A stretch of DNA of 64,000 nucleotides from Eubacterium nodatum ATCC 33099 (GTDB taxonomy: Bacteria > Bacillota > Clostridia > Peptostreptococcales > Anaerovoracaceae): the NCBI GenBank assembly GCA_000510425.1, contig AZKM01000028.1:30920-94919 (forward strand), given 5' to 3'. Positions 47,101-55,101 of the stretch are shown here, in pieces (the stretch's first letter is position 1; each line of letters starts with the position of its first letter). The notes beneath the pieces were generated by a model, which was not told the DNA's origin, searched no databases, and saw nothing but the letters and a program-made list of their open reading frames with translations. A program made the translations under genes and the position numbers.

Positions 47101-47647
47101 CCTCTGCCTGTAATCCCTGATCCTGCAGTTCCAGATAAAAGTTACCCTGACCGAATATATCGTTAAGCTCCAGAGCTTCCTTTTTTGCACCTTCATAATC
47201 TCTATTCAGCAGTCTGGACTGAACCTTACCTGCCAGGCAGGCTGAAAGCGCTATAATCCCGTTACTATGTTTTCTTAAAACATTCCTGTCTATTCTCGGC
47301 TTATAGTAAAATCCTTTCGTAAATCCCATAGATACTATTTTGATCAGATTTTTATAGCCTTCATTATTTTCGGCAAGCAAAATCAGATGTCCATGTTGTT
47401 TGTCTTTATTTGGGTCTCTGTCCTCCATAGTTCGTGCCGCCGTATAAACCTCACATCCTATAACAGGATGAATCCCCTGCTTTTTACACTCCTTCCAAAA
47501 GTCAACCACTCCATACATCACTCCATGGTCTGTGATTGCAAGGGAATCCATACCAAGCTCTTTGGCCCTTGACACTAAATCCTTTATCTTACCTGCTCCA
47601 TCAAGCAAACTATATTCCGTATGAACATGCAAATGAGTAAAAGCCAT
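44114..47647 (-). CDS. dnaE: DNA polymerase III alpha subunit DnaE
   Basis: 1177 aa. The PHP domain starts THLHVHTEYSLLDG and keeps its metal ligands (ITDHG, NDVHY). The polymerase part has GPGRGSAAGSLVAY, the catalytic PDIDIDFC and the second Asp region; the C-terminus holds HhH and OB folds (VVFPNVYGRYQ). The presence of OB and its length indicate the DnaE1-like group. Together with PolC this is the two-polymerase system of Firmicutes, in which DnaE usually extends primers on the lagging strand. Because the PolC here lacks its exonuclease, the intact PHP of DnaE could matter for proofreading (inference). Confidence 0.95.
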   Translation of the reverse strand: MAFTHLHVHTEYSLLDGAGKIKDLVSRAKELGMDSLAITDHGVMYGVVDFWKECKKQGIHPVIGCEVYTAARTMEDRDPNKDKQHGHLILLAENNEGYKNLIKIVSMGFTKGFYYKPRIDRNVLRKHSNGIIALSACLAGKVQSRLLNRDYEGAKKEALELNDIFGQGNFYLELQDQGLQAEALINPELLRLSKETGIPTVCTNDVHYVNRDDAAAHDILLAIQTATSIYDEKRMKFPNDQFYLKSEGEMREIFGEIPEALDNTHDIAMRCNVEFTFGEYHIPEFRSPEGLTSQEYLRKLCREGLLQRYDEITDELEERLEYELGVIENMGYVEYFLIVWDFINYAKNSGIMVGPGRGSAAGSLVAYSLKITDIDPIRYNLIFERFLNPERISMPDIDIDFCIERRGEVIDYVKAKYGEENVSQIITFGTMKAKAVIRDVARALDMSYTDADRIAKAIPFELKMTIDKALKMNPELADMYEEDPAVRRVIDMSKKLEGLSRHASTHAAGVVISKLPLDEYVPLYYSDKGVATQFNMTTIEELGLLKMDFLGLRNLTVIRDALALIEKNHGFTVDFAKMGYDDKSVYDMIAAGNTEGIFQLESGGMTAFMKNLKPGCFEDVVAGISLYRPGPMDSIPKYIENKKNPSKIKYVTPELASILDVTYGCLVYQEQVMQIVRNLAGYSFGRADLVRRAMSKKKTEEMLAEKQIFIHGKIDEDGNIEIPGCLRNGITEEAAEVIFADMETFAQYAFNKSHAAAYAVLAYETGWLKKHYPVEFMAALLSSVMGDSTQTSKYIRNCEEMRITVLPPDINESDKSYTVVDGKIRYGLRGVKNVGENAIEEIMQARESKGIPDDIFQFINNIDVRVVNKKAVESLIKAGALDCLNSNRAAHMAVYEQIMSSAQNDARKNIAGQISLFDTSNEEMSAGSAANQLPQVENFSSGELLSMEKEMLGVYISDHPLNEYTDKIKNKISITTKELTAASQACEHEENEEFSGEILSKNDEEAEIYDGMSVVMSGMISNIKTLITKNNKMMAFLELEDLYGMVEVVVFPNVYGRYQGSVQEDKVVIIKGRLDFKVGETPKLLADSVVDIDEASEDSGINAGSRMIKIRVPESVDEKQVLKVLERVFKENPGNIKPLIYLQSGTIVRSSALVDMTQYLKEELNEIVGASNVKFDN

Positions 47648-47762
47648 CTTAAACTCCTCTTTTTATATCTTCTTATATATTGTTGTTTTTATAATAACCT
47701 AACTTATTTCCGGTTTTTGTTTCATCATCCGATTATATTTTACCACAGAAATTCCCTTTTCG

Positions 47763-47791
47763 TTGCATTTCGTCAAAAACTATGCTAGAAT
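47763..47791 (+). promoter_or_regulatory. Promoter of the small gene at 47825
   Basis: -35 TTGCAT (47763-47768), 17-bp spacer, -10 TAGAAT (47786-47791), about 33 bp before the start codon. Confidence 0.7.
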
Positions 47792-47824
47792 TTCATTAAA
47801 TACAATTGAACCTGGAGGTTTACA

Positions 47825-48055
47825 ATGAACAAAAATGAAATACTTAGAAAAGCTTACATAAATGCAGTGGAAAACATGATTATCGCCGGGCTTGATAATG
47901 ATACATGTTATATAGTAATCCGCGAATCGATGAAATTATATCTTATGGGGCATAATGTGGAATGTACAGAGAGAGAAGTTGTGGAATTTATTAAGGAACA
48001 AGTTTCCGTTCTGCAAAATGCCATGTCAGACTATGACAATCCTTTTAACAGATAA
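47825..48055 (+). CDS. Small hypothetical protein, 76 aa
   Basis: I do not recognise it. It is soluble and mostly helical, with a conserved-looking pattern of hydrophobic residues (YINAVENMIIAGL, CYIVIRESMKLYLMGH) and a charged C-terminal helix. It has a good promoter, GGAGG 8 nt before the ATG and a strong terminator directly after it, so it is its own transcription unit. That makes a real small protein likely. The divergent neighbour is dnaE. Confidence 0.8.
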   Translation: MNKNEILRKAYINAVENMIIAGLDNDTCYIVIRESMKLYLMGHNVECTEREVVEFIKEQVSVLQNAMSDYDNPFNR

Positions 48056-48073
48056 AATCGACAACTGAAAATC

Positions 48074-48117
48074 TGCCCCTTGCAGTTCAGTCCTGACTGC
48101 AAGGGGCATTATTTTTT
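48074..48117 (+). terminator. Strong Rho-independent terminator after the small gene
   Basis: A perfect 13-bp stem (48074-48086 with 48096-48108), 9-nt loop and T6. It lies between convergent genes. On the minus strand only a T4 follows, so it may also act weakly for the aquaporin gene. Confidence 0.92.
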
Positions 48118-48138
48118 AACTTTATCTCTTAAACTTTT

Positions 48139-49194
48139 TTATTTAGAAGAGTCTTTCTCTTCGCTGTCTTCCTCTGATTCCTTAGTATCAGCATCTTTAT
48201 CATCTTCAGCTTCTTCATCACATTCCACTTCTTCGGAATGTTCTTCACTCTCGGTTTCTTCCGTTGCTTCTTTTTCGACTTCCGGTGTTTCCTTAGTATC
48301 ATCCTTTTCGGCTAGTTCATCGTCTTCTTTATTTTCATCTTCTGAGATTTCTACTCTTTCGTCCTTATCCTCCTCGGATATGTCATCACCATTTTCATCA
48401 TCTTCTTCAGCATCTACAGTATCTGCGTCTGAATCCTCCTCATCTACAGAATCTTTTTCATTAAGATCTTCACAGGTTTCAAATTCCGGCACCTGATCAT
48501 CACTTTTCGCTCCATCAAACAGAAGCAGGAAAAGAATCGAAGCTAAAACTCCACCCACAAGAGGTGCGATTATGAAAACAGGTAGCTGACTTAGTGCATC
48601 TCCACCCACGAACACTGCAGGACCGAAGCTTCTTGCCGGATTTACGGATGTGCCCGTAAAAGGTATTCCGAATATATGTATCATTGTTAAAGTTAGACCT
48701 ATAACAAGACCTGCAACCGAGCCGTATTCCTTCTTGGATGTTACACCTAAAACAACAAGAACAAATATACATGTCAGAACAGTTTCTAAAACAAGGGCAA
48801 CTCCCATGCTTGCTCCAATAGCACTTGCACTTCCGTATCCGTTCTGTCCGAGAGAATCCTTAGCTCCAAAGCAAAACCATAAGAACATTGCTCCGACAGA
48901 AGCTCCTGCAAACTGTGCCACGATGTATACGATGAAATCACTGAAGCTAATTCTTTTGGTAATGAACATTCCCAGTGAAACTGCAGGATTCACATGGCAT
49001 CCCGAAATATTTCCTATGGAATATGCCATAGCCACTATAGACAAACCAAAGGCAAAAGCAATCAGCAATGTAGTAAATGCAATAGGCAGTGGTACGCTCA
49101 TGCTTAAAAAAATGCTGTTTGCTGCAACTGCAGAACCACAGCCGAATGTTACCAGTACAAAAGTCCCAATAAATTCTGCAATAAATTTTTTCAT
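48139..49194 (-). CDS. Aquaporin (MIP family) with a 121-residue acidic C-terminal tail
   Basis: 351 aa. Residues 1 to about 228 are a normal channel with six membrane segments and two NPA boxes (HVNPAVS near residue 68, SVNPARS near 184). A His at about 173 (MIHIFGIP) and the Arg after the second NPA match the selectivity filter of water-type AqpZ rather than GlpF. From about residue 231 the protein is a soluble tail in which 65 of 121 residues are Asp or Glu; it is low in complexity and presumably disordered and cytosolic. Typical AqpZ proteins end at about 230 aa. The tail is in frame and ends with a natural stop. No glycerol genes are nearby. Confidence 0.92.
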   Translation of the reverse strand: MKKFIAEFIGTFVLVTFGCGSAVAANSIFLSMSVPLPIAFTTLLIAFAFGLSIVAMAYSIGNISGCHVNPAVSLGMFITKRISFSDFIVYIVAQFAGASVGAMFLWFCFGAKDSLGQNGYGSASAIGASMGVALVLETVLTCIFVLVVLGVTSKKEYGSVAGLVIGLTLTMIHIFGIPFTGTSVNPARSFGPAVFVGGDALSQLPVFIIAPLVGGVLASILFLLLFDGAKSDDQVPEFETCEDLNEKDSVDEEDSDADTVDAEEDDENGDDISEEDKDERVEISEDENKEDDELAEKDDTKETPEVEKEATEETESEEHSEEVECDEEAEDDKDADTKESEEDSEEKDSSK

Positions 49195-49262
49195 TATCTA
49201 CCTCCCGAAATTATACTTTTATTGATAAAATAAAATTGCTCTTTATTATACCATAATTTCAA

Positions 49263-49303
49263 CATTAAATAATAAAAAATAAAGGTTTTTTTATTATTTA
49301 ATG
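49263..49303. repeat. Perfect 17-bp AT-rich inverted repeat upstream of the hemB unit
   Basis: Arms 49263-49279 and 49287-49303 are exact reverse complements with a 7-bp loop and almost no G or C. It lies in the divergent region between the aquaporin and the small membrane gene, and its right end overlaps the expected -35 of a TATAAT at 49326-49331. It could be an operator or simply a cruciform-prone element. Confidence 0.6.
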
Positions 49304-49392
49304 ATACAATACTTTCTTGTCAGTGTATAATTAATGCATGTGTATGCTTACACTCAATATGTTTTGATAAGGAATAAATGGAGGAAAAAGTT

Positions 49393-49605
49393 ATGCCACT
49401 TATAATAATCGGAATAATCTTTATTACAGGCTTATTTATATTCTATTTATTTTCCACAGGTTCCGGAAATAATCATGATTCAAAGAAGAAGTCTGATTCC
49501 TCATCGGATAAAGACAAAACTACCCCTTTATTCCAACATAAAAACATATCACATAACAGTGAAAATTTTGAAGAAGAAACAAAGGAGAATAATAATGATA
49601 ATTAG
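49393..49605 (+). CDS. Small membrane protein, 70 aa
   Basis: No recognised family. An N-terminal membrane segment (MPLIIIGIIFITGLFIFYLF) is followed by a hydrophilic Ser/Lys/Asp/Asn tail, likely cytosolic or external. I chose the ATG at 49393, which has GGAGG upstream, over the one at 49378. Its end overlaps the hemB start by 11 bp, so it is cotranscribed with hemB. No function can be assigned. Confidence 0.65.
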   Translation: MPLIIIGIIFITGLFIFYLFSTGSGNNHDSKKKSDSSSDKDKTTPLFQHKNISHNSENFEEETKENNNDN

Positions 49606-50572
49606 ACCAAGAAGACTCAGGAATGGCGATTCACTCAGAAAAATGGTTAGAGAAACCCGTGTAGATTCATCTTCTCTTATTTACCCAATGTTTGTAATGG
49701 ATGGAGAAAATAAAAAAGAAGAAATTTCCTCTATGCCGGGTCAATACAGATATACTGTCGATAAACTTATGGATGGACTTGAAGAAGTGCTGAACAGCGG
49801 TGTTGATAAGGTAATGCTTTTCGGAATCCCTGATAAAAAAGACGAACACGCAAGTCAAGCCTTTGCTGACGATGGCATTGTGCAAAAGGCACTGCTTGAG
49901 GCAAGAAAAAATTTCCCTCAGCTATATCTGATTACAGATGTGTGTCTATGTGAATATACTTCCCACGGTCACTGCGGAATGCTACACGGGAATGATGTGG
50001 ATAATGATTCCACCCTTCCCATACTCGCCAGAACAGCACTTTCCCATGTACAGGCAGGAGCTGATATGGTTGCACCATCCGATATGATGGACGGAAGAGT
50101 TTCGGCAATCAGAGCGGAACTTGATAAAAACGGGTTTAACAATACTCCCATAATGTCCTATGCCGTAAAATATGCCTCTGCATTTTATGGACCTTTCAGA
50201 GACGCAGCCGATTCGGCTCCTGCCTTTGGAGATAGAAAAACTTATCAGATGGACTTTCACAACAGCAGAGAAGGAATTCGTGAAGCAGTCCTTGATGTTG
50301 AAGAAGGTGCAGATATTATCATGATAAAGCCTGCTATGGCATACAACGACATGATAACCAAAGTAAAAGAAGCAGTTTCCGTGCCTGTTGCAACTTACAG
50401 CGTCAGCGGAGAATACGCGATGGTCAAAGCCGCTGCTCAAAACGGCTGGATTGACGAAAAGAAAATAATTTCCGAAATGGCAATCGGTGCCTATAGAGCC
50501 GGTGCAAGTATATATCTAACATACTATGCAAAAGAACTGGCACAGTATTTTAAGGAAGGAATCATCGGATAA
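49595..50572 (+). CDS. hemB: Delta-aminolevulinic acid dehydratase (porphobilinogen synthase)
   Basis: 325 aa. It condenses two ALA into porphobilinogen. Zinc-type metal site in DVCLCEYTSHGHCG with three Cys; the two catalytic Lys are in SYAVKYASAFYGPF and MIKPAMAYNDM. I chose the ATG at 49595 with AAGGAG 7 nt upstream over an in-frame start 120 bp earlier that runs through the small membrane gene in another frame. No other tetrapyrrole genes are in the window, so the pathway is elsewhere or fed by scavenging. Confidence 0.95.
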   Translation: MIIRPRRLRNGDSLRKMVRETRVDSSSLIYPMFVMDGENKKEEISSMPGQYRYTVDKLMDGLEEVLNSGVDKVMLFGIPDKKDEHASQAFADDGIVQKALLEARKNFPQLYLITDVCLCEYTSHGHCGMLHGNDVDNDSTLPILARTALSHVQAGADMVAPSDMMDGRVSAIRAELDKNGFNNTPIMSYAVKYASAFYGPFRDAADSAPAFGDRKTYQMDFHNSREGIREAVLDVEEGADIIMIKPAMAYNDMITKVKEAVSVPVATYSVSGEYAMVKAAAQNGWIDEKKIISEMAIGAYRAGASIYLTYYAKELAQYFKEGIIG

Positions 50573-50600
50573 TAAAATATAGTATCGAAAGACTATAATC

Positions 50601-50645
50601 AAAAACCGGACATTATAGCGCCAAATGAGACTGCATAATGTCCGG
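50601..50645 (-). terminator. Terminator after the nitroreductase gene, also facing hemB
   Basis: Stem CCGGACATTAT/ATAATGTCCGG (50606-50616 with 50635-50645), 18-nt loop, T5 on the minus strand. It serves convergent hemB and nitroreductase; for hemB the following T-rich stretch is weaker. Confidence 0.8.
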
Positions 50646-50681
50646 AAAAATTTTATTTGTTATAAATCTTTACACTTATTA

Positions 50682-51224
50682 CTATCTAATCGTCAAAAGC
50701 TCCGATACTTCTTTGCGAGGAGGTGCTGCCGGTTCTTTCTCTGCAAACCCCACCGGAACCAAAGCTGCAACCACTTCATCTTCCGGAAGCTCTAAAGCCT
50801 CGGCAACTTTCTTATCATCGAAAATCCCCATTATCACAGTGCCATATCCAAGCTCATGGGCAGCAAGGGAAAAAGTCTGAGTTGCAATTCCCGCATCAAA
50901 AACCTCCCACTTGTCTCCCTTGTTTGTGCTTTCTTCTCCGGATTTCTCATAGCCGGATATTCCATGTTTATAGGTTACCACCACAAGAGCCGGTGCTCTG
51001 TGAATAATCTTCTGGTTAAATACAAAACCGAGAACACATTCGTCAGCAATCTTTGCTTTTAATTTCTCATCAAAAACCCCATGATACCTTGTAACTTGAG
51101 TGTTCTTCCAAGAAGGTGCATAGGATGCCAGTGCCACAATTTCTTCCAGTTGCTTGGGCGTAATCTTTCTGTCAAGGTATTTTCTGATACTTCTTCTGCC
51201 AACGATACAATCCTTTGTCTGCAT
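50682..51224 (-). CDS. Nitroreductase family protein
   Basis: 180 aa FMN enzyme. The start GRRSIRKYLDRKIT with the FMN-phosphate-binding Arg residues, ASYAPSWKNTQ, and the late ALELPEDEVVAALVPVGFAEKEP are typical. It transfers electrons from NAD(P)H to nitro compounds, quinones or flavin substrates. The ATG at 51224 has GGAGG 5 nt upstream; longer frames reach into the tRNA-Leu gene and are not real. The start codon lies 19 nt after the tRNA 3' end, so tRNA and mRNA are probably one transcript. Confidence 0.9.
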   Translation of the reverse strand: MQTKDCIVGRRSIRKYLDRKITPKQLEEIVALASYAPSWKNTQVTRYHGVFDEKLKAKIADECVLGFVFNQKIIHRAPALVVVTYKHGISGYEKSGEESTNKGDKWEVFDAGIATQTFSLAAHELGYGTVIMGIFDDKKVAEALELPEDEVVAALVPVGFAEKEPAAPPRKEVSELLTIR

Positions 51225-51243
51225 ATCTACCTCCAAAAAAAAA

Positions 51244-51326
51244 TGGTGCGGTCTAAGGGATTCGAACCCCCACGGTTTCCCACACGGACCTGAACCGTGC
51301 GCGTCTGCCAATTCCGCCAAGACCGC
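51244..51326 (-). tRNA. tRNA-Leu (CAG)
   Basis: 83 nt class II tRNA with encoded CCA and anticodon loop TTCAGGT. On the RNA strand a T9 run directly follows the CCA and is in turn followed by the Shine-Dalgarno of the nitroreductase gene. The 5' side abuts a terminator-like hairpin. Confidence 0.95.
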
Positions 51327-51373
51327 AAAAACAAACACCTCAGAAATCACTATTCAGAGCTGTCGAGGTGTTT
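51327..51373 (-). terminator. Terminator-like hairpin between the DUF1292 gene and tRNA-Leu
   Basis: On the minus strand a 9-bp stem AAACACCTC/GAGGTGTTT is followed by GTTTTT, which directly touches the first base of tRNA-Leu. It either ends the DUF1292 transcript or acts as a processing/attenuation site for the tRNA. No obvious separate tRNA promoter was found. Confidence 0.65.
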
Positions 51374-51380
51374 AGATGAC

Positions 51381-51671
51381 CTATTCCTCATTATCTGCCA
51401 TAATTTCATCAAATTCTTTGGCAACTTTATTGAACTGCTCTTCGTCCTCAATATCCTCTAATTCAAAGGTTCCGTCTTTCTCATCTTCTATATAGCCATA
51501 TAGCCATACATCATCCGAGCCGTCATCAGGAATAAGCGCTATATAGTCCTTCCCTTCGAAATCAAAGATGCCCATAATCTCGCAGTCTACAGGTTCACCC
51601 TCATCAAATTCCAAAGTGATCACTTCCGCTTCTTCCTGCTCTTCAACCCTCTTGTTCTTATCTTCAGTCAT
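51381..51671 (-). CDS. DUF1292 (YrzB-like) family protein
   Basis: 96 aa, very acidic. The DUF1292 core is VITLEFDEGEPVDCEIMGIF, FEGKDYIALIPDD and DVWLYGYIEDE. The family is common in Firmicutes and of unknown function. The ATG at 51671 lies after GGAGG; a longer start is less likely. A terminator-like hairpin follows. Confidence 0.9.
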   Translation of the reverse strand: MTEDKNKRVEEQEEAEVITLEFDEGEPVDCEIMGIFDFEGKDYIALIPDDGSDDVWLYGYIEDEKDGTFELEDIEDEEQFNKVAKEFDEIMADNEE

Positions 51672-51842
51672 TGTATCATCCTCCAACCTCAATTCCTGTC
51701 TGCCTTACTAACTATAACATTAAAGTTCTAAATATGCAATAACATAAATCAATATCTCTATTTTATTTTTAAAAAAGTAAATTCCACGATTATTTCACAC
51801 AGGTCTCCAATATACAGAAACACCTTTGGTCATTATAAGAAA

Positions 51843-53690
51843 TCAATTTCTGCTAAAATATTCAACTATGTTCTCTGCTACCTGCCGAGTTATCGAAGGC
51901 ACTTTACATAATTCCTCTGCACTTGCATTTCTAACTCGCTCCATGGTCTTAAATCTGTATAAAAGCTCATTGCGTCTTTTCGGGCCGACACCGGGTATAC
52001 CATCAAGGGCTGAATGCATAGCCCTCTTATTATGCAGATTATGGTGATATTCTATAGCGAATCTATGAACTTCTTCCTGTATAGTGCTACAATATCTGAA
52101 TAAAACAGGTCGGTCTATTAAAGAAATTTCCTCTCCGCCGGAAAAGACTATAGCTCTCGTTCTGTGGCTGTCATCCTTTGCCATGCCCACAACCGGAATT
52201 TTAAGCTCCATGGCTTTCAGAATAGTTTCTGCTGCATGTACCTGACCAAGTCCTCCGTCCATCATTATTATATCCGGAAGAATGATAAATCCCGGGTCAC
52301 CGTTTACCGCCCTCTTATATCTTCTGTATATTACTTCCTGCAAACTCCCATAATCATCAGGACCTTCCACTGTCTTTACTTTAAATCTCCTATAATCCTT
52401 CTTAACTTTGCCAAGCCCTTGGAAAACAACCATTGCACCGACAGAATCCACACCGTTTGTATTTGAAATATCGTATGATTCAATTCTGATGTCTTTATCA
52501 CTGTCTGTAATTTGTCCCCCTGCCAGGGAAAGTACAGATTGCATTTCCCTCCTGACTGCAAATTCTCTTTCTTTTTTAGTTTCAGCTTTTACCGCAAGGG
52601 TTTTACTCATTTCAATTACATCCTGCCTTGTTAAATCCAATAGTTTCTTTTTATCCCCTTTTTGCGGCAGATTGATTTTCACTTTGTGCTTATCTTTACT
52701 TAAAAACTCCTCCAACAACTCTTTATCTTTTAACTTCTCCGCCACCAGAATTTCATGGGGAACATTCGCCCATTGAGAATAGTACTGCTTTATGAATTCC
52801 GATATAATATCGCCTTTTGAGTCCTGTGATTCCGCCTGAATAGGAAACACATCCCTTCCACTGAGTTTACCATTGCGAACAGGAAAAACCACAACGAAAT
52901 TCTTTCCTGAATTTTTAATGGCAAGACAAATATCAATATCCTTTTCTCCTATCATCGTTACCCTTTGAGTTTCAGATAAAGCCTTTACCGCAGTAATTCC
53001 ATCTCTCCATTTAGCAGCCTCTTCATATTCCATATTCTTAGCAGCCTCTTTCATCTTTAACTCAAGGCGCCTTAATATCGGTCTGTCCTTTCCATTTAAA
53101 AAATTCAAAATATCATCTATATCTTTGCCGTATTCTTCTTTACCGATACCACCTATGCATGGACCGCTGCACTGCTTCAAAAAATAGTGGAGACAAGGCC
53201 TGAAATCCTTAGGAAATTTGGTGGTATTACAACTCTTAAGTTTGTAAACTTTAGCAAATAAATCAACAATCTCATTCACTGCACCAACATCACTATATGG
53301 ACCGAAATATCTATTGCCGTCTTTTTTTAAAGTTCTGGTTTTAACAACTCTGGGAAAATCTTCACTTACTGTCACCATTATATAAGGATATGTCTTATCA
53401 TCTCTCAAAAGCACATTATATTTCGGCATGTATTTTTTTATTAAATTACATTCCAAAATCAGTGCTTCCATTTCACTTGAACACTTTATATATTCAAATT
53501 CTGCAATATTTCCGGCAAGGGCTTTTACTTTCTGATTCGTATTTTGGTATGATTTTTGAAAATATTGACGCACCCTGTTCTTCAGGGAAATAGCCTTCCC
53601 AACATAAATAACCTGACCCAACTTGTCCCTATGTATATAAACCCCCGGACAATCCGGGAGTTTTTTAAGATTTTCACTTATATCAAACAT
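51843..53690 (-). CDS. uvrC: UvrABC system protein C
   Basis: 615 aa excinuclease subunit that cuts on both sides of DNA damage. N-terminal GIY-YIG domain (GVYIHRDKLGQVIYVGKA), UvrB-binding UVR motif (about 205-240), RNase H-like endonuclease domain with DISNTNGVDSVGAMVVF and IIMMDGGLGQV, and tandem HhH at the C-terminus. It begins right after the S11-like gene ends (no gap). All catalytic residues are visible. Confidence 0.96.
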   Translation of the reverse strand: MFDISENLKKLPDCPGVYIHRDKLGQVIYVGKAISLKNRVRQYFQKSYQNTNQKVKALAGNIAEFEYIKCSSEMEALILECNLIKKYMPKYNVLLRDDKTYPYIMVTVSEDFPRVVKTRTLKKDGNRYFGPYSDVGAVNEIVDLFAKVYKLKSCNTTKFPKDFRPCLHYFLKQCSGPCIGGIGKEEYGKDIDDILNFLNGKDRPILRRLELKMKEAAKNMEYEEAAKWRDGITAVKALSETQRVTMIGEKDIDICLAIKNSGKNFVVVFPVRNGKLSGRDVFPIQAESQDSKGDIISEFIKQYYSQWANVPHEILVAEKLKDKELLEEFLSKDKHKVKINLPQKGDKKKLLDLTRQDVIEMSKTLAVKAETKKEREFAVRREMQSVLSLAGGQITDSDKDIRIESYDISNTNGVDSVGAMVVFQGLGKVKKDYRRFKVKTVEGPDDYGSLQEVIYRRYKRAVNGDPGFIILPDIIMMDGGLGQVHAAETILKAMELKIPVVGMAKDDSHRTRAIVFSGGEEISLIDRPVLFRYCSTIQEEVHRFAIEYHHNLHNKRAMHSALDGIPGVGPKRRNELLYRFKTMERVRNASAEELCKVPSITRQVAENIVEYFSRN

Positions 53691-55016
53691 TTAGTATTTC
53701 CAGCCTCTCCTTCGGCATTCCTCTTCCTCTCTTATCTGTTGTTCTGCTATACGCCTTAATTTTCGCTTTCTAATTCTTTTTTTCTTCCTCATCGCCCTTG
53801 CACGGACAGAAGCTACCCATAAAAATGCTGCTATAAAAACTCCTAAAATGCTTAAAATCACAATAGTTGTTAAATTAGAAATTCCCACATACGACGGAAA
53901 CCATCCAATTCCCACATTTTCCTTTGAAACCAGAGACACCTTATTCACCACTTCATCTCCCACATAGATGTAATAATATCCAACAGTTTCTCCTGCTTTT
54001 ATGGGTGCCTGCAAATCAGCCTTCATAACCGTTTCTGTCTTTATCAATGATTTTGAACCTTCTTTCGGAAGATACGCATAACCGTCAGTGGCAGCATAGG
54101 CATTGATCCTGGTTTTTTCTCCGTGCTTTATTCTGACTTTACCCGTTTCTTTCCCTTTATAGATAACTTTATATCCATCCAATCTCCTTTTAGCATAATT
54201 GATCAAGCTTTTTACATCTGCATTCGGATTTGTGCCGTTTTTTCCAAGTAAAACTATATGGAGCTGCATACCATTGTTGAAAACATTTGTAGCAACCTGT
54301 GTTCGGTTTAATCTTTTGATTCCCGGCAAGCCGGAAAAAATCATAGTATCACTTTTAATTATATTTTCTTTTTTTAAAAATCTTTTGTCATGCTTATTGG
54401 TAGCAGAAAAGCTATGGCTATTTGCCATGCCTATTTTATATATAGTTCTGTTGGAGAATGCAACCCTTAAAATCTTCAGATAATCCTTTGCAGTGACTTT
54501 TTGTGCCCTTGCTGTCTCACCTGTCACATTTGTAAAATGAACTTTTTTACATCCTATGTTCTCTGCCGTTTTATTCATTTTATCTATAAACTTACCGATA
54601 TTGCCGTAGGCACCCTCTCCCAGAGCCATGGCGGCATCATCGCTTCCAAGCATCAAAACACCGTAGAGCAAATCCTCTACAGATATCCGTTCTCCCTTTT
54701 TCAAGCCCAGTTTATCTCCATCGTGTCCTGCCGCATTGCGAGAAACCTTTATATCCCTGTCTAATGGCAAATTTTGAGCCGCCACCAAGGCTGTCATAAG
54801 TTTTGTGACTTCACCCGGGTCTATCTTCATTTTGCTGTTTTTTTCAAATACAACCGTCCCTGTGTTCTCACAATACACAACCGCACTTTCTGCCGTTAAT
54901 ATCACTTTCTTGTTTCCGTATTCACCATAGGAAATCCCTGTAAGAGAAATGAGTATAATTAAAATCAAGAATACTAATCTTATATTTTGTGCTCTGAGTC
55001 CTTTTTTATGAATCAC
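53691..55016 (-). CDS. Inactive-looking S11 (DacA/DacF-like) DD-carboxypeptidase homologue
   Basis: 441 aa. Signal/anchor (LVFLILIILISLTGISY), S11 catalytic fold (about 35-280), C-terminal PBP5-like domain and a late membrane segment followed by a basic tail. In S11 enzymes the motifs are SxxK, SxN and KTG. Here the expected SxxK reads DPGEVTKLMTAL with Glu69 in place of Ser and Lys72 kept; SxN reads LGSDDAAM; KTG is SGLPGIK. All three lack their defining residues. The fold is otherwise well preserved and the gene is intact, so it may be a non-catalytic cell-wall binding or scaffolding protein. It is 86 bp after serC. Confidence 0.85.
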   Translation of the reverse strand: MIHKKGLRAQNIRLVFLILIILISLTGISYGEYGNKKVILTAESAVVYCENTGTVVFEKNSKMKIDPGEVTKLMTALVAAQNLPLDRDIKVSRNAAGHDGDKLGLKKGERISVEDLLYGVLMLGSDDAAMALGEGAYGNIGKFIDKMNKTAENIGCKKVHFTNVTGETARAQKVTAKDYLKILRVAFSNRTIYKIGMANSHSFSATNKHDKRFLKKENIIKSDTMIFSGLPGIKRLNRTQVATNVFNNGMQLHIVLLGKNGTNPNADVKSLINYAKRRLDGYKVIYKGKETGKVRIKHGEKTRINAYAATDGYAYLPKEGSKSLIKTETVMKADLQAPIKAGETVGYYYIYVGDEVVNKVSLVSKENVGIGWFPSYVGISNLTTIVILSILGVFIAAFLWVASVRARAMRKKKRIRKRKLRRIAEQQIREEEECRRRGWKY

Positions 55017-55101
55017 CTGAGATTCTCCTCTAAAAGGGGGCTACTACAAAGTAAAACAATGCAGCAGCCCCAAGTTATCTTATTTCTAATGTTGCAATTT
55101 A

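Noticed and set aside
48080..48496. Serine-rich open frame antisense to the aquaporin tail
   Set aside because: It is the complement of the Asp/Glu codons of the acidic tail and overlaps the terminator.
50682..51350. Longer nitroreductase start reaching to 51350
   Set aside because: The extra N-terminus reads through tRNA-Leu; the strong GGAGG fixes the ATG at 51224.
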